Shown: one piece after another, positions 35,222 through 47,955 of the stretch
Position numbering within the stretch: the first letter of the stretch is position 1
Layout: every line of letters starts with the position of its first letter
Origin: Silurus meridionalis
Taxonomy: Eukaryota; Chordata; Actinopteri; Siluriformes; Siluridae
DNA: 64,000 nucleotides
Direction of reading: 5' to 3'
Assembly: GCF_014805685.1 (NCBI RefSeq)
Contig: NC_060891.1
Span: forward strand, 27,551,879 to 27,615,878
The notes under the pieces: model-generated
The model's database searches: none
What the model was told of the DNA's origin: nothing
What the model saw: the letters and a program-made list of their open reading frames with translations, nothing else
Translations under genes and position numbers: made by a program

Positions 35222-35940
35222 TTGCGTTCACTCTCTTTTCTTTCAGTCTCTTTTTCCAGAAATCCTTCATGTCTTTGTGACATTCTGGCTCTTTCTGTTA
35301 GCTACAGTATAGCCAATCTTGCTGGAGTCCCCACTTACACCCTGGTTACACTATACAGTGTCTTAAATTTCTACGTAATGCCTAATAATGCATGTTCCTT
35401 TCTCTCTTCCTGGTGCCCAACCAGGCGAGTGCTCAAACATGCTTCTGAAATACCAGTGATCCTGTCCTTCTCTTCTTTCCAGACATGCCTGATTCATCTT
35501 GGTGCCATCCTTCTAAAAGTTCTTTTCAGTTAGAGCCCACTCACTGTTGCTGAAGATGGATCCTCATGAACAGTCTAAAGATCCATGAAGTTATTGAGGA
35601 GGGTTAAACTGAAGAACAATGAAGATGAATTTGGACTGTAATTAATATAAAGAGTCTGCTACAGTAATCACCATTAAACATGTTTGCATTTAAGCTCCTA
35701 TTATGGACATGGACATTCGGTGTTGAGCATGAGCATCTATTTTGAGTCTGATTTCTCACAAAGTTTCCTCCATATATCATGTCAACGAATTTTTCCTTGT
35801 CACATTTACCAATGGCTCACTCATTAGGGATAAACTTCTAAAGTATATACTTATACTGACTGAATTATAAACTTGATTTGTTTCTTCTGTAAAGACACCT
35901 TGGGGTCATTGTTAAAAACACTGTAAAAATAAAATGAATT
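35222..35940 (+). mobile_element. L2-like LINE 3' UTR copy
   Basis: It aligns by eye with 29720-30580: TCTTGCTGGAGTCC, AAACATGCTTCTGA, GATGAATTTGGACTGTA, ATGGACATTCGGTG, GAGTCTGATTTCTCACAAAG and GGCTCACTCATTAGGGATAA. It ends AAAAATAAAATGAATTG. No coding part remains. Confidence 0.8.
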
Positions 35941-35944
35941 GTTT

Positions 35945-36126
35945 GACTGACCATCTATCTGTCTGTATGCTGTCTGTCTGTCCATCTGTGTATCTTCCTG
36001 TCTGTTGCACAGTGTGTTTAGGTAGCCTGTGTGTGTGTCTGTCTGTCTGTTTGTTTGCCATAGTCTGTCTGTTTGTCTGCCATCTGTCTTTCTGTCTTTT
36101 TGCTATAGTTTGTCTGTTTGTCTGCC

Positions 36127-36166
<40 letters not shown>

Positions 36167-36392
36167 CCATAGTTTGTCTGTTTGTCTGCCATCTGTCTGT
36201 CTGTCTGTCTGTCTGTATGTCTGTCTGTCTGCCATATGTCTGTATGTCTGTCCATCTGTCTGTTTGTCTGTCACAGTGGTTTTAGGTAGCCTGTCTGTCT
36301 GTCCATCTGTTTATCATTGTGTGTTTGTATGTTTGTCTACCATCTGTCCACTCCTCTGTCCGTCTGTCCATCTGTCTGTCTGTTTCAGCAAT
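35945..36392. repeat. (TCTG)n tetranucleotide array
   Basis: Degenerate TCTG repeats are broken by GCCATAGTTTG-type interruptions that recur several times. Open frames of CLSVCLSV type are artefacts. Confidence 0.93.
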
Positions 36393-37059
36393 GGCGTATA
36401 TAGTCAATTTGAAGCTTTAGGAAAGTTTTCTTTCAAACAGTGAGGAAGTGTGTGTGTGTGTGTGTGTGTGTGTGTATTTTATGGTCTTACATAAACCTAC
36501 CTTTTTGGTCAACGGAAATCTAGAGAAAGCGTGACAGAGTGAGTGTGGGGTGTGTGTAAATATAGTCAGAGCGGATTGTAAGGTGTCAGGTTTTAGTCAG
36601 GCAGGACGACACACTGCACCTGTTTCATTCTTCACGCACACACTCTACAGTAACACATTAAATGAAGGAGAATGTTGAGTTTAAGTTTGTTGTGTTTCAG
36701 CTTATTTTTATTCATTTTATTAATACTTTTTTTTGTTGTCACCGTCACTTTCTCCATCCTGCCTCGCTGACAACATCATTTTCTCAATGACATTCGATTA
36801 GCCTTATCTGGAAATGATTCATCTCCTTCTCCACAGAGAATTAAAATCCCTGAGTGTGTGTCAGTATGCGTGTGTGTGTGTGTGTGTGGAGACATGATTT
36901 AATTGCGATTTTAGTCACACATATTCCCAGTGTGTTTCACTAATTGCTTTTATTGAAACGTTAACGTGACTCCAGAAGAAAAATAAAGATTATTTTACAG
37001 TTTTATCCAAAAAATTAATTACAATTATGCTAATGAGTGAGAGGAAAACAGGAATAATC

Positions 37060-37098
<39 letters not shown>

Positions 37099-37237
37099 AT
37101 AATATATATATATGAATATAAATAAAGGAATAAATAAAATACACAAAATATAAAATGAGAGTAATTACAGTGCAGAGCTCTGACACTGGAGACTTATTCC
37201 CTAAATATGGAAGACAAACACCTCCAAATAAACACTG

Positions 37238-37291
<54 letters not shown>

Positions 37292-37780
37292 AGGGTGTGA
37301 GGGTGTGAGGGTGGTTGTGGGTGTCTTTTTTTTGGTTTCTGCAAATGTCTCTACACTTCCCCCTGCTGGAGTGGCAGTGATAACTACTTCTGGCTTCACT
37401 TCCTGTTGAAGAAAACAGAGGGAAATGAACAAAGAGAATTTGCGTTTGTTAAATGTAATTGTTTTTAGCACAATGATGGACATTCGACAGGTTTGTGCAG
37501 TTTTTCTTTTTTTTTAGCATATGCCTTAGTGATCATGAATCAATTAGGTTTTTGGACATGTGGTGGAACTTTAGGGGCTGTGGAAATAATGAGACATGAT
37601 CACTAATCACATGTCTATCACTAGTAGCTACTTACACAGATACATAACAAATCACAGGTATATCACTAATTACACTGTTTTTTAATACACACATCTATTG
37701 TTAATAATCACATCTGTCACTAATCACTAAGGACAAATTCTGATAAACAGAATGAGGAGCTTCACCTCTCATATTTTCTG
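36393..37780. other. Intergenic, mixed unique sequence and microsatellites
   Basis: (GT)n runs are at 36449-36474, 36869-36889 and 37221-37266, and (CT)n at 37059-37098. The segments 36650-36840 and 36895-37050 are non-repetitive. No gene is established; one minus-strand exon-like segment is listed separately. Confidence 0.6.
37288..37402 (-). other. Candidate coding exon on minus strand, gene unknown
   Basis: On the minus strand a textbook acceptor (TTTTCTTCAACAG) precedes an open frame reading EVKPEVVITATPAGGSVETF, then AETKKKTPTTTLTP, before running into a (CA)n tract. No donor or partner exon is evident, and I do not recognise the product. Chance is quite possible. Confidence 0.2.
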
Positions 37781-37784
37781 GTCC

Positions 37785-37925
37785 ATGTCGTTAGTTCTTC
37801 TGTCACATGACTCCCATAATTATTGTACCAATAATGCCAAGATTTGGACCAAAAGTACCTGATCTATAGCATTGGGTAGCATCTATGGGAGTCACATGAT
37901 AAAAAGACGAATGACTCGAACCAGA
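37785..37925. mobile_element. Fold-back element candidate
   Basis: TCACATGACTCCCAT (about 37802) and ATGGGAGTCACATGA (about 37886) are exact inverted copies, and further pairing extends outwards (GTTCTTCTG with AAAAGACGAA-type sequence). Spacer about 70 bp. It resembles a small MITE; the family is unknown. Confidence 0.5.
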
Positions 37926-38283
37926 AGACTCATGAGATGATTCTGTTTCCTGTACATAACCTATGGAGATTTTGGGATGCCTTGCTCATGTGCATCCAGT
38001 AGAAAATGAACGAATCACTGTTTGAGACGACTCGTTCTTCTGAGTCACATTAAAAAATCAGTTCAAAATTACCACTGCTCTCATGCCCAGTTCAATTATG
38101 GGGCTGAAAAGGTGGCCTCTCAACACCCGCTCTCTTTAAAGGTCGACTCATTTATCTTTTTTTCATGGCCTTTGTTTATCTTTATTCTCTCTACTTGACA
38201 CTAGTGAGCCTGTAACTGCCTTTCTTTGTGCTTCCTGGCGAAATGTCTCATTGCAAGAAGTCCACAGAAAAGGACGAAGGAAG

Positions 38284-38470
38284 TGGTAGTAGTAGCTCAT
38301 TGGTTAAAGCTGATCAGATGGTTAGGGGATTCAAGCCTCAGTATCGCCAAGCTGCCACTCTTGGGCCCTTGAGCAAGGCCCTTAACCCTCTGTGCTTGAG
38401 GGGTGCTGTATCATGGCTGACCTCAGCTTTCTTACATCGATGAGATTTGCAAAGAAGGAATTTCCCTGAG
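38284..38470 (+). mobile_element. tRNA-derived SINE
   Basis: The pol III boxes are visible: TAGCTCATTGGTTAA (A-box region) and GGGATTCAAGCCTC (B-box region). They are followed by CAAGCTGCCACTCTTGGGCC and TTGAGCAAGGCCCTTAACCC, a body widely seen in fish SINEs. The anticodon arm is degenerate, so this is not a tRNA gene. Confidence 0.8.
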
Positions 38471-41400
38471 CTCCTTACCACTGGATCTGGGGTTTGTTAT
38501 GGCCATTTTGCCTGCAGGGGCTTGACCACCAGGGGGACAGTTGTATGTTCTGCCCTACATCCTGCAGCTTCATAGTGCATTTCCATGAGTGAAAGTATTT
38601 TGTTACATGTTCTTATTGCTCACAACTGTAGTTTGACCCTTTGCTTTGAACTTGTCTTGGTTTTTACTGTTCTTTGTTTTTACTGTTCTTGCTCTTGATA
38701 TAATTGATGCTGTTTGTTGCTTGTCTGAACTGTGTCTGTTTTCTGTCTCTCCAATTCAATTCAACTCAGATTGCTTAATTGGCATGACAAAAAATAAATT
38801 TTTGCTATTGCCAAAGCAGTAAAGAATGTCTAAAGTCATGTGACAAATACTGAAATAAATCCAAACAGTATATATGTGTAATTGATATCTGGACCATACA
38901 TGTAATGCTTATTGGTTGGTCTTATTGGTGGTGTCTTGGTTATGGTTGTCTCTCAGGAAATGGCGAGATGCTAGAAATCTTGTGGCTGGATTAGCACATT
39001 TCACTTCTTCACCAAGAACGAAGCAACTTTTTTGGTTGCATCACAAGCATTAATTAGGGTAAATATTTGGGTAATTTTGGGGTAATAGTGGTCTCTCCAC
39101 TTGAAGCCCTCAAACGTGAGAGCCTTTACAGTACGGATCAGGAAGTAAATGAATGAGGGAGGTAGTAAACAAATGAACGAGTTCCATTGATGGCTATTGG
39201 TTTCAATCCCTCAGGGTTCAGAAGCTCTATTTCATGATTCATTTCCTTTAGGAGCAGAGATGGAGAGGGTTCGAGGAAAGCAGGGGAACCGACTGATGGA
39301 TTTTTATGTGGCAGTGAAAAGCAGATTGCCTCGAGAATTGGCTCCATCCCTAATGCTAGTGTTTGAAAGACTTGTTCTTGCTAGAGTTTATTCCAGCAGG
39401 AACACACACACACACACTGAGCAATATTAAAAGCCTTTGAGGTGCTGGAGAGATTAGACAGAAAAAAAGAATATCAGAGAAAAGAGTTTTAATGTTTACT
39501 CGTATTAACCACTTACAAAGATTTTAATTAGTAAATTACTCCTTGAATGATTCAGCAACACTTGAAAATGACTCTATTTCTGTTTCGAGACTTTTTTGTT
39601 CAGTAATTTACTACCTTTTAAAGTCTTGCTGTGATTTCCATACATTGTGAATTCTTGAGTGATTTGCCCTCTAGTCATCACCAGGCCTTCAGTGGTGTTC
39701 TACTTGAATCACTGTACCTCTTAATTCCATCATTACGACTCCATGTCTGTAGAAACCATCAATATTATAGAGAAGTGCAGTAGAACAAAGCGCTTCATCA
39801 CACACAGGAATCTCAGTGTGCATTTCTGTAGTAACTGTTAAGTTCACAGACCGCAGAAACCCGGTGCATTACAGTTTTCCTGGGGATTTAAAATGAAGGC
39901 AAATTGTGTGTTTATTTGCAAATTCCACAGGAAAGAAAACGCTAAATTAGAAACAATTCATGAAAAACCTTAACAACTGTTTTGGTGACCTTTCCAGCTT
40001 TTCTTGAAAAGTCCGTTTGTGAATGTGCAAATAAATTCCTTCCCCTCTGTGAGTCATTGTGAAATAAAAAAGCCCAAAAAACAACTATTAAAACCACAAG
40101 AATATACTTGAGTTTGTGCAGTTTGCTACAGATGCAGTTTGCGAGCTCTGACTAGTGACGCTCTCTGACCGTCCAATCAGAGGACGTGAAAGTGCAGATG
40201 TTATTGTACACCTGCTAGATGGCTTTGGTGTTGCATACTCAAAATCTGGTTAAAACAACAGCTTTGTTCTTATGTATTTGAAGCTACAGGTGCTCACACA
40301 GTTGAAGGGCTCAAAGCTGATTTCTTTGATAATGGCAACATTATAATGGCTGAAATCTGATTGGATAAAAACTCAAACATAGTCTACCGGTAGCAGCACA
40401 ACTCTGAGAAATAGACTATTGGTAATTTTTTAATACATATTAATGGAAAGGTAAGTCAGTGATTCTGATAGAGTGTAGACCAGCAGAGAAGGTCTTGCTC
40501 ACCCATCACTATGTTTAAATATTATATATTTATATCTCATTTTAAAATGATTGTTAATGATATAAATACAGATTAAATACGGAATCAAACTTTTAGTTTT
40601 TTTTACATGATTTTGTAATAGAAAAAGAAAAAAAAAAACAGGATGGTTGAATATTTTCCACAACATTGTTTTCTTTACACTACATCAATTTTCCAACAAT
40701 TCCACACACTGAATTTTTAACCATTTAATGTAACATATAGTGTAAAAATGCTAAACACTGGAGACTCTTTGCAGACACATCTTACAGAAACCGTCCCCGT
40801 CCAGTGTTGCATTTAAACATTTAATTGAAGTACTACTAATTATCATACATGCTATATTTACTATTGCGGCTCTGGGAATCTCGGGAAACGTGTTCTGTTG
40901 AGCACGTGTCTACACGAGCGATGTTAATGAGCCTTTCATCTCGACCTGTGTGAGAAGCTGCTGTTGTGTACAGTGTTCAGTGGGTTTAATGAGGACTGCA
41001 GGAACAATCCTGCTGCTTTTCTTTTTATCATGTCTGCTGTAATTGTGTTCATGTCAGACAGCTGAAATCGAGGTTTATCATGTAATTCACTACTACAAAA
41101 GTTCATTATTCCGTGTTACTTACACGTTCCTGCGTCCACCCACGTGCTTTAACACTCGCTATCTATTTAACTCATTTTCACATCTGAATCGTCGACTGCC
41201 CACATGTTTCTGCTTTTTATCATTACCTTCCATACAGTTTTCTTTTTAATTAGCTTTGGATTTCTTTCTGCTCGACGACTGAGAGCTGATAATTAACCTT
41301 TTATCAGACTGAGTTTCCTACATACACAACTAAACCAGTGTTTGCTAACTAAAACTAACTATATGATAGCCACACAGTTTAGCTAAGTTAAATGTGGTTT

Positions 41401-42250
41401 AACTTAATTTCTTTTTTAAGAATTACTCCTGATCATCTCCAAACTTGAATCACTTTCGGAAATGGCTAAACAGCAATCAACAATCTGCAAGCTATCCTCA
41501 GACTCCTCACTTTCACTTTACAGTGTTTAAATGCAGATTAGCTAACGTTCTCAACACCTAGTCAAATTGTTGCTTTAACTAAGTTAAGTAGCTGCATATT
41601 GTAATCATTCCATGTGTATATGGGCCCCTAATTTAACTAGAAATTAGTTGATATGTATCGCACGTTGCATGAGCACAGGGAGAGGAGAAAATGTATAATT
41701 AATGTGGTTTCAATCAACCGTTTAAAAATCTCTTTTGGATTGAAGAAAAAAAAAAAGTGTGAAGTCAAATTGTGTGTCTGCATGGAAGAAGACAAAGCAG
41801 AGCAGAAAGAGAGGACCATTAATAAGAGATGCTACAGTATGTGTGCTTATTTTTTGGTGTTCAGACACTACAGGAAGTGATCGTTCTTTTCTGCTGTCAG
41901 AGTTTAAATCTCAACAATGAAATATAGACGAGAAGCAGGAGTGCTGAGCGAGACTCGAATGCCTGTATACATCCTCCTCAAGTGAGTCCCTTCCATTTAT
42001 AAATAACTTCTCCAGTGAGTCAAGTGAGTTACTTACATTTATCACATTTATTATTCATCTCTCCAGAGATTCACCTGTACTTGTGAATGACGTCTCCAGT
42101 AGGTCCATAAGATTTATACATAGAAAACTTTATAGTTATTGTGTTGTACAGCAACGGAATGCAGTTTAACATCCATCAGAAGTGCAAATAGTAGCAGTAG
42201 TGCAAACTGACCAGCACAGATAAATATGCAAATATATAAATAGCATGTAA
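38471..42250. other. Intergenic, mostly unique or ancient repeat sequence
   Basis: No gene is supported. A decayed retroelement tail in reverse orientation is likely at about 38752-38840 (CAATTCAATTCAACTCAG, then TTGGCATGACA). An old dispersed repeat is likely at about 40140-40510 (CCAATCAGAGGACGTG, GAGAAGGTCTTGCTCACCC). The stretch 40860-41640 has no tandem structure. Confidence 0.5.
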
Positions 42251-42254
42251 TACA

Positions 42255-42650
<396 letters not shown>

Positions 42651-42694
42651 GCACCTTAAACAATGGAAATGGACAACAATGTAATTTTTGTTGC

Positions 42695-42865
42695 TAATGA
42701 AAGTTTAGTGCCCATACATTTGTTCTTATAATTTGATCCGTAATGAGCAAGCCAGTGGCAACTGTGGGAAAACTCACTGAGATGATCTTAGGAAATAAGT
42801 GTAAGAGGAATCCGATTTAAAGCAAAACTCCATCCTCAACACCGAATGTCTTTTCAAATCAAATG
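42695..42865 (-). mobile_element. L2-like LINE 3' UTR fragment
   Basis: The plus strand contains TAATGAGCAAGCCAGTGGCA, ACTCACTGAGATGATCTTAG and CAACACCGAATGTC, reverse-oriented versions of the L2-like tail. Decayed. Confidence 0.7.
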
Positions 42866-42944
42866 AATCTGATGTCACTTTCCAATGACTCCTGCAGTTA
42901 GTCATTAATAAGAGGAGTCATTTATAAATGGAAGTTACTCATCT

Positions 42945-43045
42945 CAGCAGTTGTTCTGCATAGCACATGTTTCTGGGGAACGTTGTTTCTTCTCACTGTG
43001 TACTGCACTTTATATGGTTGGAAGGACAGTGAAAGTCTGCTCGAT
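42945..43045 (+). mobile_element. Rex1-like 3' terminus, decayed
   Basis: GGGGAACGTTGTTTCTTCTC, then ACTGTGTACTGCACTTTATA and ATGGTTGGAAGGACAGTGAA, match the 35.1-kb Rex1-like end at low identity. Confidence 0.55.
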
Positions 43046-44173
43046 TTTAGTGGGTCTGCATGCACCTTCTCAAGTGGTTCTCTTATATTTGTCAACAACT
43101 TCTTCAGATTGTGACTTTTCTTTTGTGCATTTTTTTTGTTTTACGTTTTCTCATGGTTTAAGTCTTATGTTTTATGATTTCTCTGTAACATAACATTTAT
43201 TACACAACAGCTCTGGTAAATTCTATGATTGGTCAGAAGGTGATGATTAATCCTCTATAACAGCAGCTCTGAAAGTTAAGCAGGTTTATAACTTACAGTT
43301 CCTGGGAGAAGTATGGAAACACCTAGTGAATTTTGAGATCAACTCACAGATGCTTTATGCACACTCAGCATCCGGAGAGTTTGTTTCTCCAAACTTTCAG
43401 CTGAATTACTTTGCTGGGCCTTTTGTAAAACTCGCCAAAGATGTTCTTCTCTAGTTGGAGATTTCATCCCAGAGCAGTTCAGTAGGATTTATGTGCAGTG
43501 ACTCCCCTCACTCCAGATGTCTGTTTGCTCTCTAAATAACACTTACAAAACTCGGTTATTCGCTTCAGCTCATCATCTCTTTGTCTGGTAAAGTCGGTTC
43601 CAATGAGCCGCAGTCCAGATGGTTGGCATGGTGAGGAAGTATAGAATTTTTGCCATGTTGGTTCCTTTTACTTTCCATAATAAGTCTCCATTAAGTTTCC
43701 ACCTCCATGTGTGAGTGTGGGGGGTGAGGGAGTCTGATCACATCTTCTCTCCTGTTCTCCATCTCACACGAGATCTTCCGTTGGAGACAAAAATGTCCCA
43801 TTCCAACCTTCATCCACTCATTTACTGTCACATTACTGTGTGTTTTTGCCTTTTACATTGTTTGTTGCATAGAAACAAAAGAAACATGCATGTGCCTCAA
43901 ACACCATACAAGATTCCACATTTTTACAGGCTCTGTATCAGAATCAGCTCATTAGTATAATAACTAACCTGTGATGTGCAGCTGCACTACTACCAGAGCT
44001 GCTGTTCTAGAAAACTAATCAACCCCTTGGGATTTGGGAAGTTCAGCAGTGTGAGGTATAAATCATCATAATCAACACTCAATCAGTGCTGAAGGAAACA
44101 TGATTTGAGCATTTTGTGTACAGAAATCTCCAGTGTCCTGTGTGAATGAAACAAAATGGTGGTTAATAAACAG

Positions 44174-44240
<67 letters not shown>

Positions 44241-44498
44241 GAATACTAAATCCCAGGTGAGAAATTAGTAAGAATGAGGTTGGAAGTGTTTTTTTTTATT
44301 TTATTTTTTTTTAATCTTTAAACAAACAACGTCCATGAAATTATTTGAACCCTGAACTTCACTCCATATGAGGAGTCTGTGCTGATAAGTAATGAGCTTC
44401 TGCATTAGCAGTTTATTGTTAGAGTTTCTTAGGTTACTGAGGTATCAGTTTTGTAGTTATATAAGTTAGTGAGTAAAGAAGTTACTGAGTTATTGACC
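43046..44498. other. Intergenic, no gene seen
   Basis: Mostly unstructured, with a pure (GT)n at 44176-44239. TTCCTGGGAGAAGTATGGAAACACC at about 43300 has the look of a mariner-type terminus, but no partner was found. Confidence 0.5.
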
Positions 44499-45350
44499 TA
44501 CAGTGCATCAGTGTTCACAGCACTTCGCTTTTTCTGCATTTTGTTATGTTACATCTCTGGAGGGATCTGAAACTGGCTGTGCACTGACGCTCCCCATCGA
44601 ACCTGATGGAGCTTGAGAGGTTCTGCAAAGAAGAATGGGAGAAACTGCACAAAAAATATGTAAAGTTGTAGCATCAAACTCAAAAAGACTTGAGGCTGTA
44701 ATTGGTGCCAAAGGAGCTTCAACAAAGTGTTGAGCAAAGGCTGTGAATATTTTTTAAATATTTATTTAAATAGAAAGATGGAAACAGTAATTTGGAAAAA
44801 AATAATAGAAAGAAGGCAGGAGAGAGAAAGGGAAAGAAAGGGTATATTGATGGAAAGAAATTGAATATTTTTTTCTTGTTTTTTTATTTTTAATAAAATT
44901 GCAAACAAACTTCTTTCCCATTGACATTATGGTGTTTTGTTTGTAGAATTTTGAGGAAAATAATGAATTTAATACATTTTGGAATAAAGCTGTAACAACT
45001 AAAAGTGGAAAAAGTGAAGCTCTGTGATTAAATTGTTATTAAATTACTACAATATTGAGCTACTGGGTAAGTGAGTTATTGAATTACTGAGTTATTGAGC
45101 TTATAATTTACTGAGTTATTGAGTCATTGATCTACTCTGCTATTGAATTGCAAAGATAGTGAGAAATTGATTTACTGAGTTAGTAAGTTACTGGGTTATT
45201 GAGTTAATGATTTACTTATTTACTGCATTATTGATTTATTGAGTTACTAAATTACTGAGTTACTGAGTTTCTGCACTGTTTAGTCAGTGGATTAATTAAT
45301 AAGTAAATTGCTTGTTTACTGAGTTAATTATTGGTCTGCTGAGTTGCTGT
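44440..45350. repeat. Minisatellite GAGTTATTGAGTTACT, interrupted
   Basis: Degenerate ACTGAGTTA / TTGAGTTA words occur at 44440-44496 and again at 45050-45345. The gap between is filled by the Tc1-like element. Confidence 0.75.
44499..45030 (+). mobile_element. Tc1/mariner-like element remnant
   Basis: The left terminus CAGTGCATCAGTGTTCACAG, then CTTTTTCTGCATTTTGTTAT, mirrors the right terminus (GGAATAAAGCTGTAACAA, then GTGGAAAAAGTGAAGCTCTG). Between them WRDLKLAVH, SPSNLMELERFCKEEWEKL and KRLEA-type translation matches the C-terminal part of Tc1-family transposases, with stops. Most of the transposase is missing. About 110 bp (44755-44870) looks inserted. Confidence 0.85.
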
Positions 45351-45464
45351 ACCTGTTGTTTTTGCAGTGCGTCGGTGTGACCACAGAGGGCGCTGTGATC
45401 CTTCTCATTCACTGGCACTCTCACTGCAGTGAAACATACACACTTATTATGCACACCTGTGATT

Positions 45465-45504
<40 letters not shown>

Positions 45505-45732
45505 TGCATTACGTTAATGTAAAATATATTGTATACAGAGAGACAGAAGGTGTTCCTGGATATTATGAAAGACAGACAGTAAGTGGTAGAAACGAGAGAG
45601 ATCAATAAAGAGAGAAATGGGGGCTGAAAGACAGATGAAATATGAGAGACAGAATAGGATTTATAGAGACGTATAGAAAGAGCAAAATAGACTGTGTGTG
45701 TGTGTGAGTGTGTGTGTGTGTGTAAGAGAGCG

Positions 45733-45769
<37 letters not shown>

Positions 45770-45858
45770 AGTATTGGGGATCTTCAGTGTGGTGTCTCCC
45801 TCCTCCTCCTTCCATCCCTCGTTCCCTCTCTGCCTCTTGCTTCTACCCGTGAACCTCG

Positions 45859-45890
<32 letters not shown>
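45465..45890. other. Region upstream of GRID1 with microsatellites
   Basis: (CA)n at 45472-45503, a purine-rich stretch, (TG)n at 45692-45722 and (AG)n at 45724-45768 precede the CpG-rich segment. Part of this may be GRID1 5' UTR. Confidence 0.6.
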
Positions 45891-45894
<4 letters not shown>

Positions 45895-45902
<8 letters not shown>

Positions 45903-46226
45903 TGCGCCTGTCTGACTGTGAGTGTGTGTGTGTGTGTTTGTGTGCGCTGCTTTTCGTGTGTGGCGTTCTCTCGTGCTCTCCGTGCGTGCCCGCTCTCCAC
46001 GAGCGCACTTTTCTGTGCACGCGCGCGCACGGTCGTGTCTATTTTCCAGTGGATTGTAGTTTTTTTTTTCCCCCCCTTCGCGCGCGTCTGTTTTTGTCTC
46101 TGTTACCGCGTGTCTGTGGATGCTCGCGCGCGAGGAGGATGGCGCTGCTGGCGCTCGGCGTGTCGGTGCTGTGGCTCGCGCTCCTCCACCCGGCTCCGGC
46201 GCGCGCCGACTCAATCATCCACATCG
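45895..46226 (+). promoter_or_regulatory. GRID1: CpG-rich GRID1 promoter / first-exon region
   Basis: CpG density rises sharply here compared with the rest of the window (CGCGTGCGCC, GCACGCGCGCGCACGG, TTCGCGCGCGTC, GCTCGCGCGCGAGG). No TATA box is obvious, as is usual for CpG-island promoters. CpG-rich sequence also appears at about 46490-46600 in the start of intron 1. Confidence 0.7.
46139..46226 (+). CDS. GRID1: GRID1 exon 1: start codon and signal peptide
   Basis: GRID1 is a postsynaptic delta-type member of the ionotropic glutamate receptor family. It bridges to presynaptic neurexin through secreted cerebellins. Exon 1 encodes a hydrophobic signal peptide (MALLALGVSVLWLALLHPAP) with likely cleavage after ARA, then DSIIHIG, the start of the mature amino-terminal domain in both delta receptors. 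The donor is gtaggg after one base of the next codon (phase 1). The ATG has a purine-rich GAGGATGG context. Confidence 0.92.
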
Positions 46227-46240
46227 GTAGGGCTCTGTTT

Positions 46241-46279
<39 letters not shown>

Positions 46280-46426
46280 CGCATATTTGTGCATATTAAA
46301 AAAAGTTGTTTTTTCTTCTTCTTGACAGTGAAATATCAATGCAGTTAAAATGATGCGCACCGAACTGACGGCGCTTCTACTCTTTGTGTGTGTGTGTGTG
46401 TGTGCGTGTGTTAATACCTTCGACGT

Positions 46427-46465
<39 letters not shown>

Positions 46466-46877
46466 GAACTTAGTCTACTTCTCTGAAATAGAAGCGCATG
46501 AGTAAAGCACGCGCTTGTGTAGATGAACACGGGCGGTCGGTTTGGCGCGCGCGCGTCTTCCGCAGAGCCGGTACCGAGCTCGTGTGTGCTGATGCGGAAA
46601 GTTTGGGGTCGCTGCTGTTAGCTGAGAGGTGTTGGAGATGATGGAGATGTTTATAGTTGGTCTTTGAGATGTTGGAGATGATAAAGATGATGTTAAAGAT
46701 GTGTGATATTTTAATGAATCGAAATGTTAAAATAAATCCTACATTTATACGCAATATTCAGCTGCACGTGCATGATCTGGTTTAATCTGTGATTTCTGCC
46801 CGAGCGTTTACTCTGAACTGAACGTGAGGGAAATGGTAATAAGGTATAACGCCGCTGTGTGTCATAAAGTCGGTAAC

Positions 46878-46941
<64 letters not shown>

Positions 46942-46998
46942 AAAGCTAAAGCTTTATTAACTAATTATCCAAAATGCGCCAGTGTTCACTTACTGCAG

Positions 46999-47060
<62 letters not shown>

Positions 47061-47106
47061 ATCTTCATAAAGGCGATTCAAAACAATAACACATGAGACA
47101 TCGAGA

Positions 47107-47173
<67 letters not shown>

Positions 47174-47245
47174 TCAGGCCTGTATATAAATGTAAAGGTA
47201 TTTAAATCTAATTCAGCTGAACACTGTGGGAGCAAAAGTAAGAAC

Positions 47246-47291
<46 letters not shown>

Positions 47292-47640
47292 CTAACAGAC
47301 ATACATGAAATTGTGATAGTTCTGTTGCAAATCTGTTGAAGTCAATGTCTGTCTGAAATCTGGAACCAATAAACATCTTATCAGCAGTTTATATCTCGAA
47401 GTAAAGCTTCTGCTGAAGTTTCCTCTTGATAGTGGGCTTGGACCTCCTGGAGAAAGCTCTTCGTCTGTTCAGCTGTTGTTTTTCTGTATTCTTCTGGTGT
47501 TTTGTAGCTCTGAATGTTTAAGAAATGTCCCAGATTTGTTGTTGTTTAATTGATGGGTTTGTTCTGGTTTTCCAGTTGAAGAAATGTTTGATCTTTATGG
47601 CCAATTACATTTAATCTCTTAAAAAAAGGCTGGTTGGGAG
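46227..47640. other. GRID1 intron 1, proximal part
   Basis: Dense microsatellites: (GT)n 46249-46277, (GT)n 46386-46403, (CA)n 46431-46461, (GT)n 46880-46915 then (GA)n 46916-46940, (CA)n 47002-47059, (CT)n 47108-47132 then (CA)n 47133-47170, (GT)n 47249-47286. No exon between. Confidence 0.8.
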
Positions 47641-47644
47641 ATCT

Positions 47645-47955
47645 CTGGTTCCTTGGTTCCATTGTTTCCTTGTTCTTTCATTCCCCAGTTTTCCAGTTCC
47701 TTGGTTCCTTAGTTTCCTGGTTCTCTAGTTCCACAGTTCCATGGTTCTTTGGTTTCCTTAGTTCTTCTGTTCCCCAGTTTCTTGTTTTTTAGTTCCATGT
47801 TGCCCAGTTTTCAGGATCTGCTGATTCCTAGTTTCTTGGTGTTACTTCCCTGATTCTGGTGTCTTTCTTACCCAGTTGCTGAGTTCCCCAGTTTGCCAGT
47901 TTCTTAGTACTTCAGTTTCCCATGTCTTTATTTCCTCAGTTCCCTGGTCTCTAAT
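47645..47955. repeat. Degenerate minisatellite (GGTTCCTTAGTTCC-like)
   Basis: Ten-base words of the type CAGTTCCTTG / GTTCCTTGGT / CCCCAGTTTT repeat irregularly over 300 bp in GRID1 intron 1. Almost no A outside the AGTT core. Confidence 0.75.

Noticed and set aside
38284..38470. Possible tRNA gene
   Set aside because: A- and B-box-like words are present, but the cloverleaf is degenerate and the downstream body is a SINE body.
45698..46348. 216-codon open frame spanning the GRID1 start region
   Set aside because: It includes GRID1 exon 1 by chance in frame, but upstream residues come from (GT)n and (AG)n repeats and the exon 1 donor cuts it at 46226.
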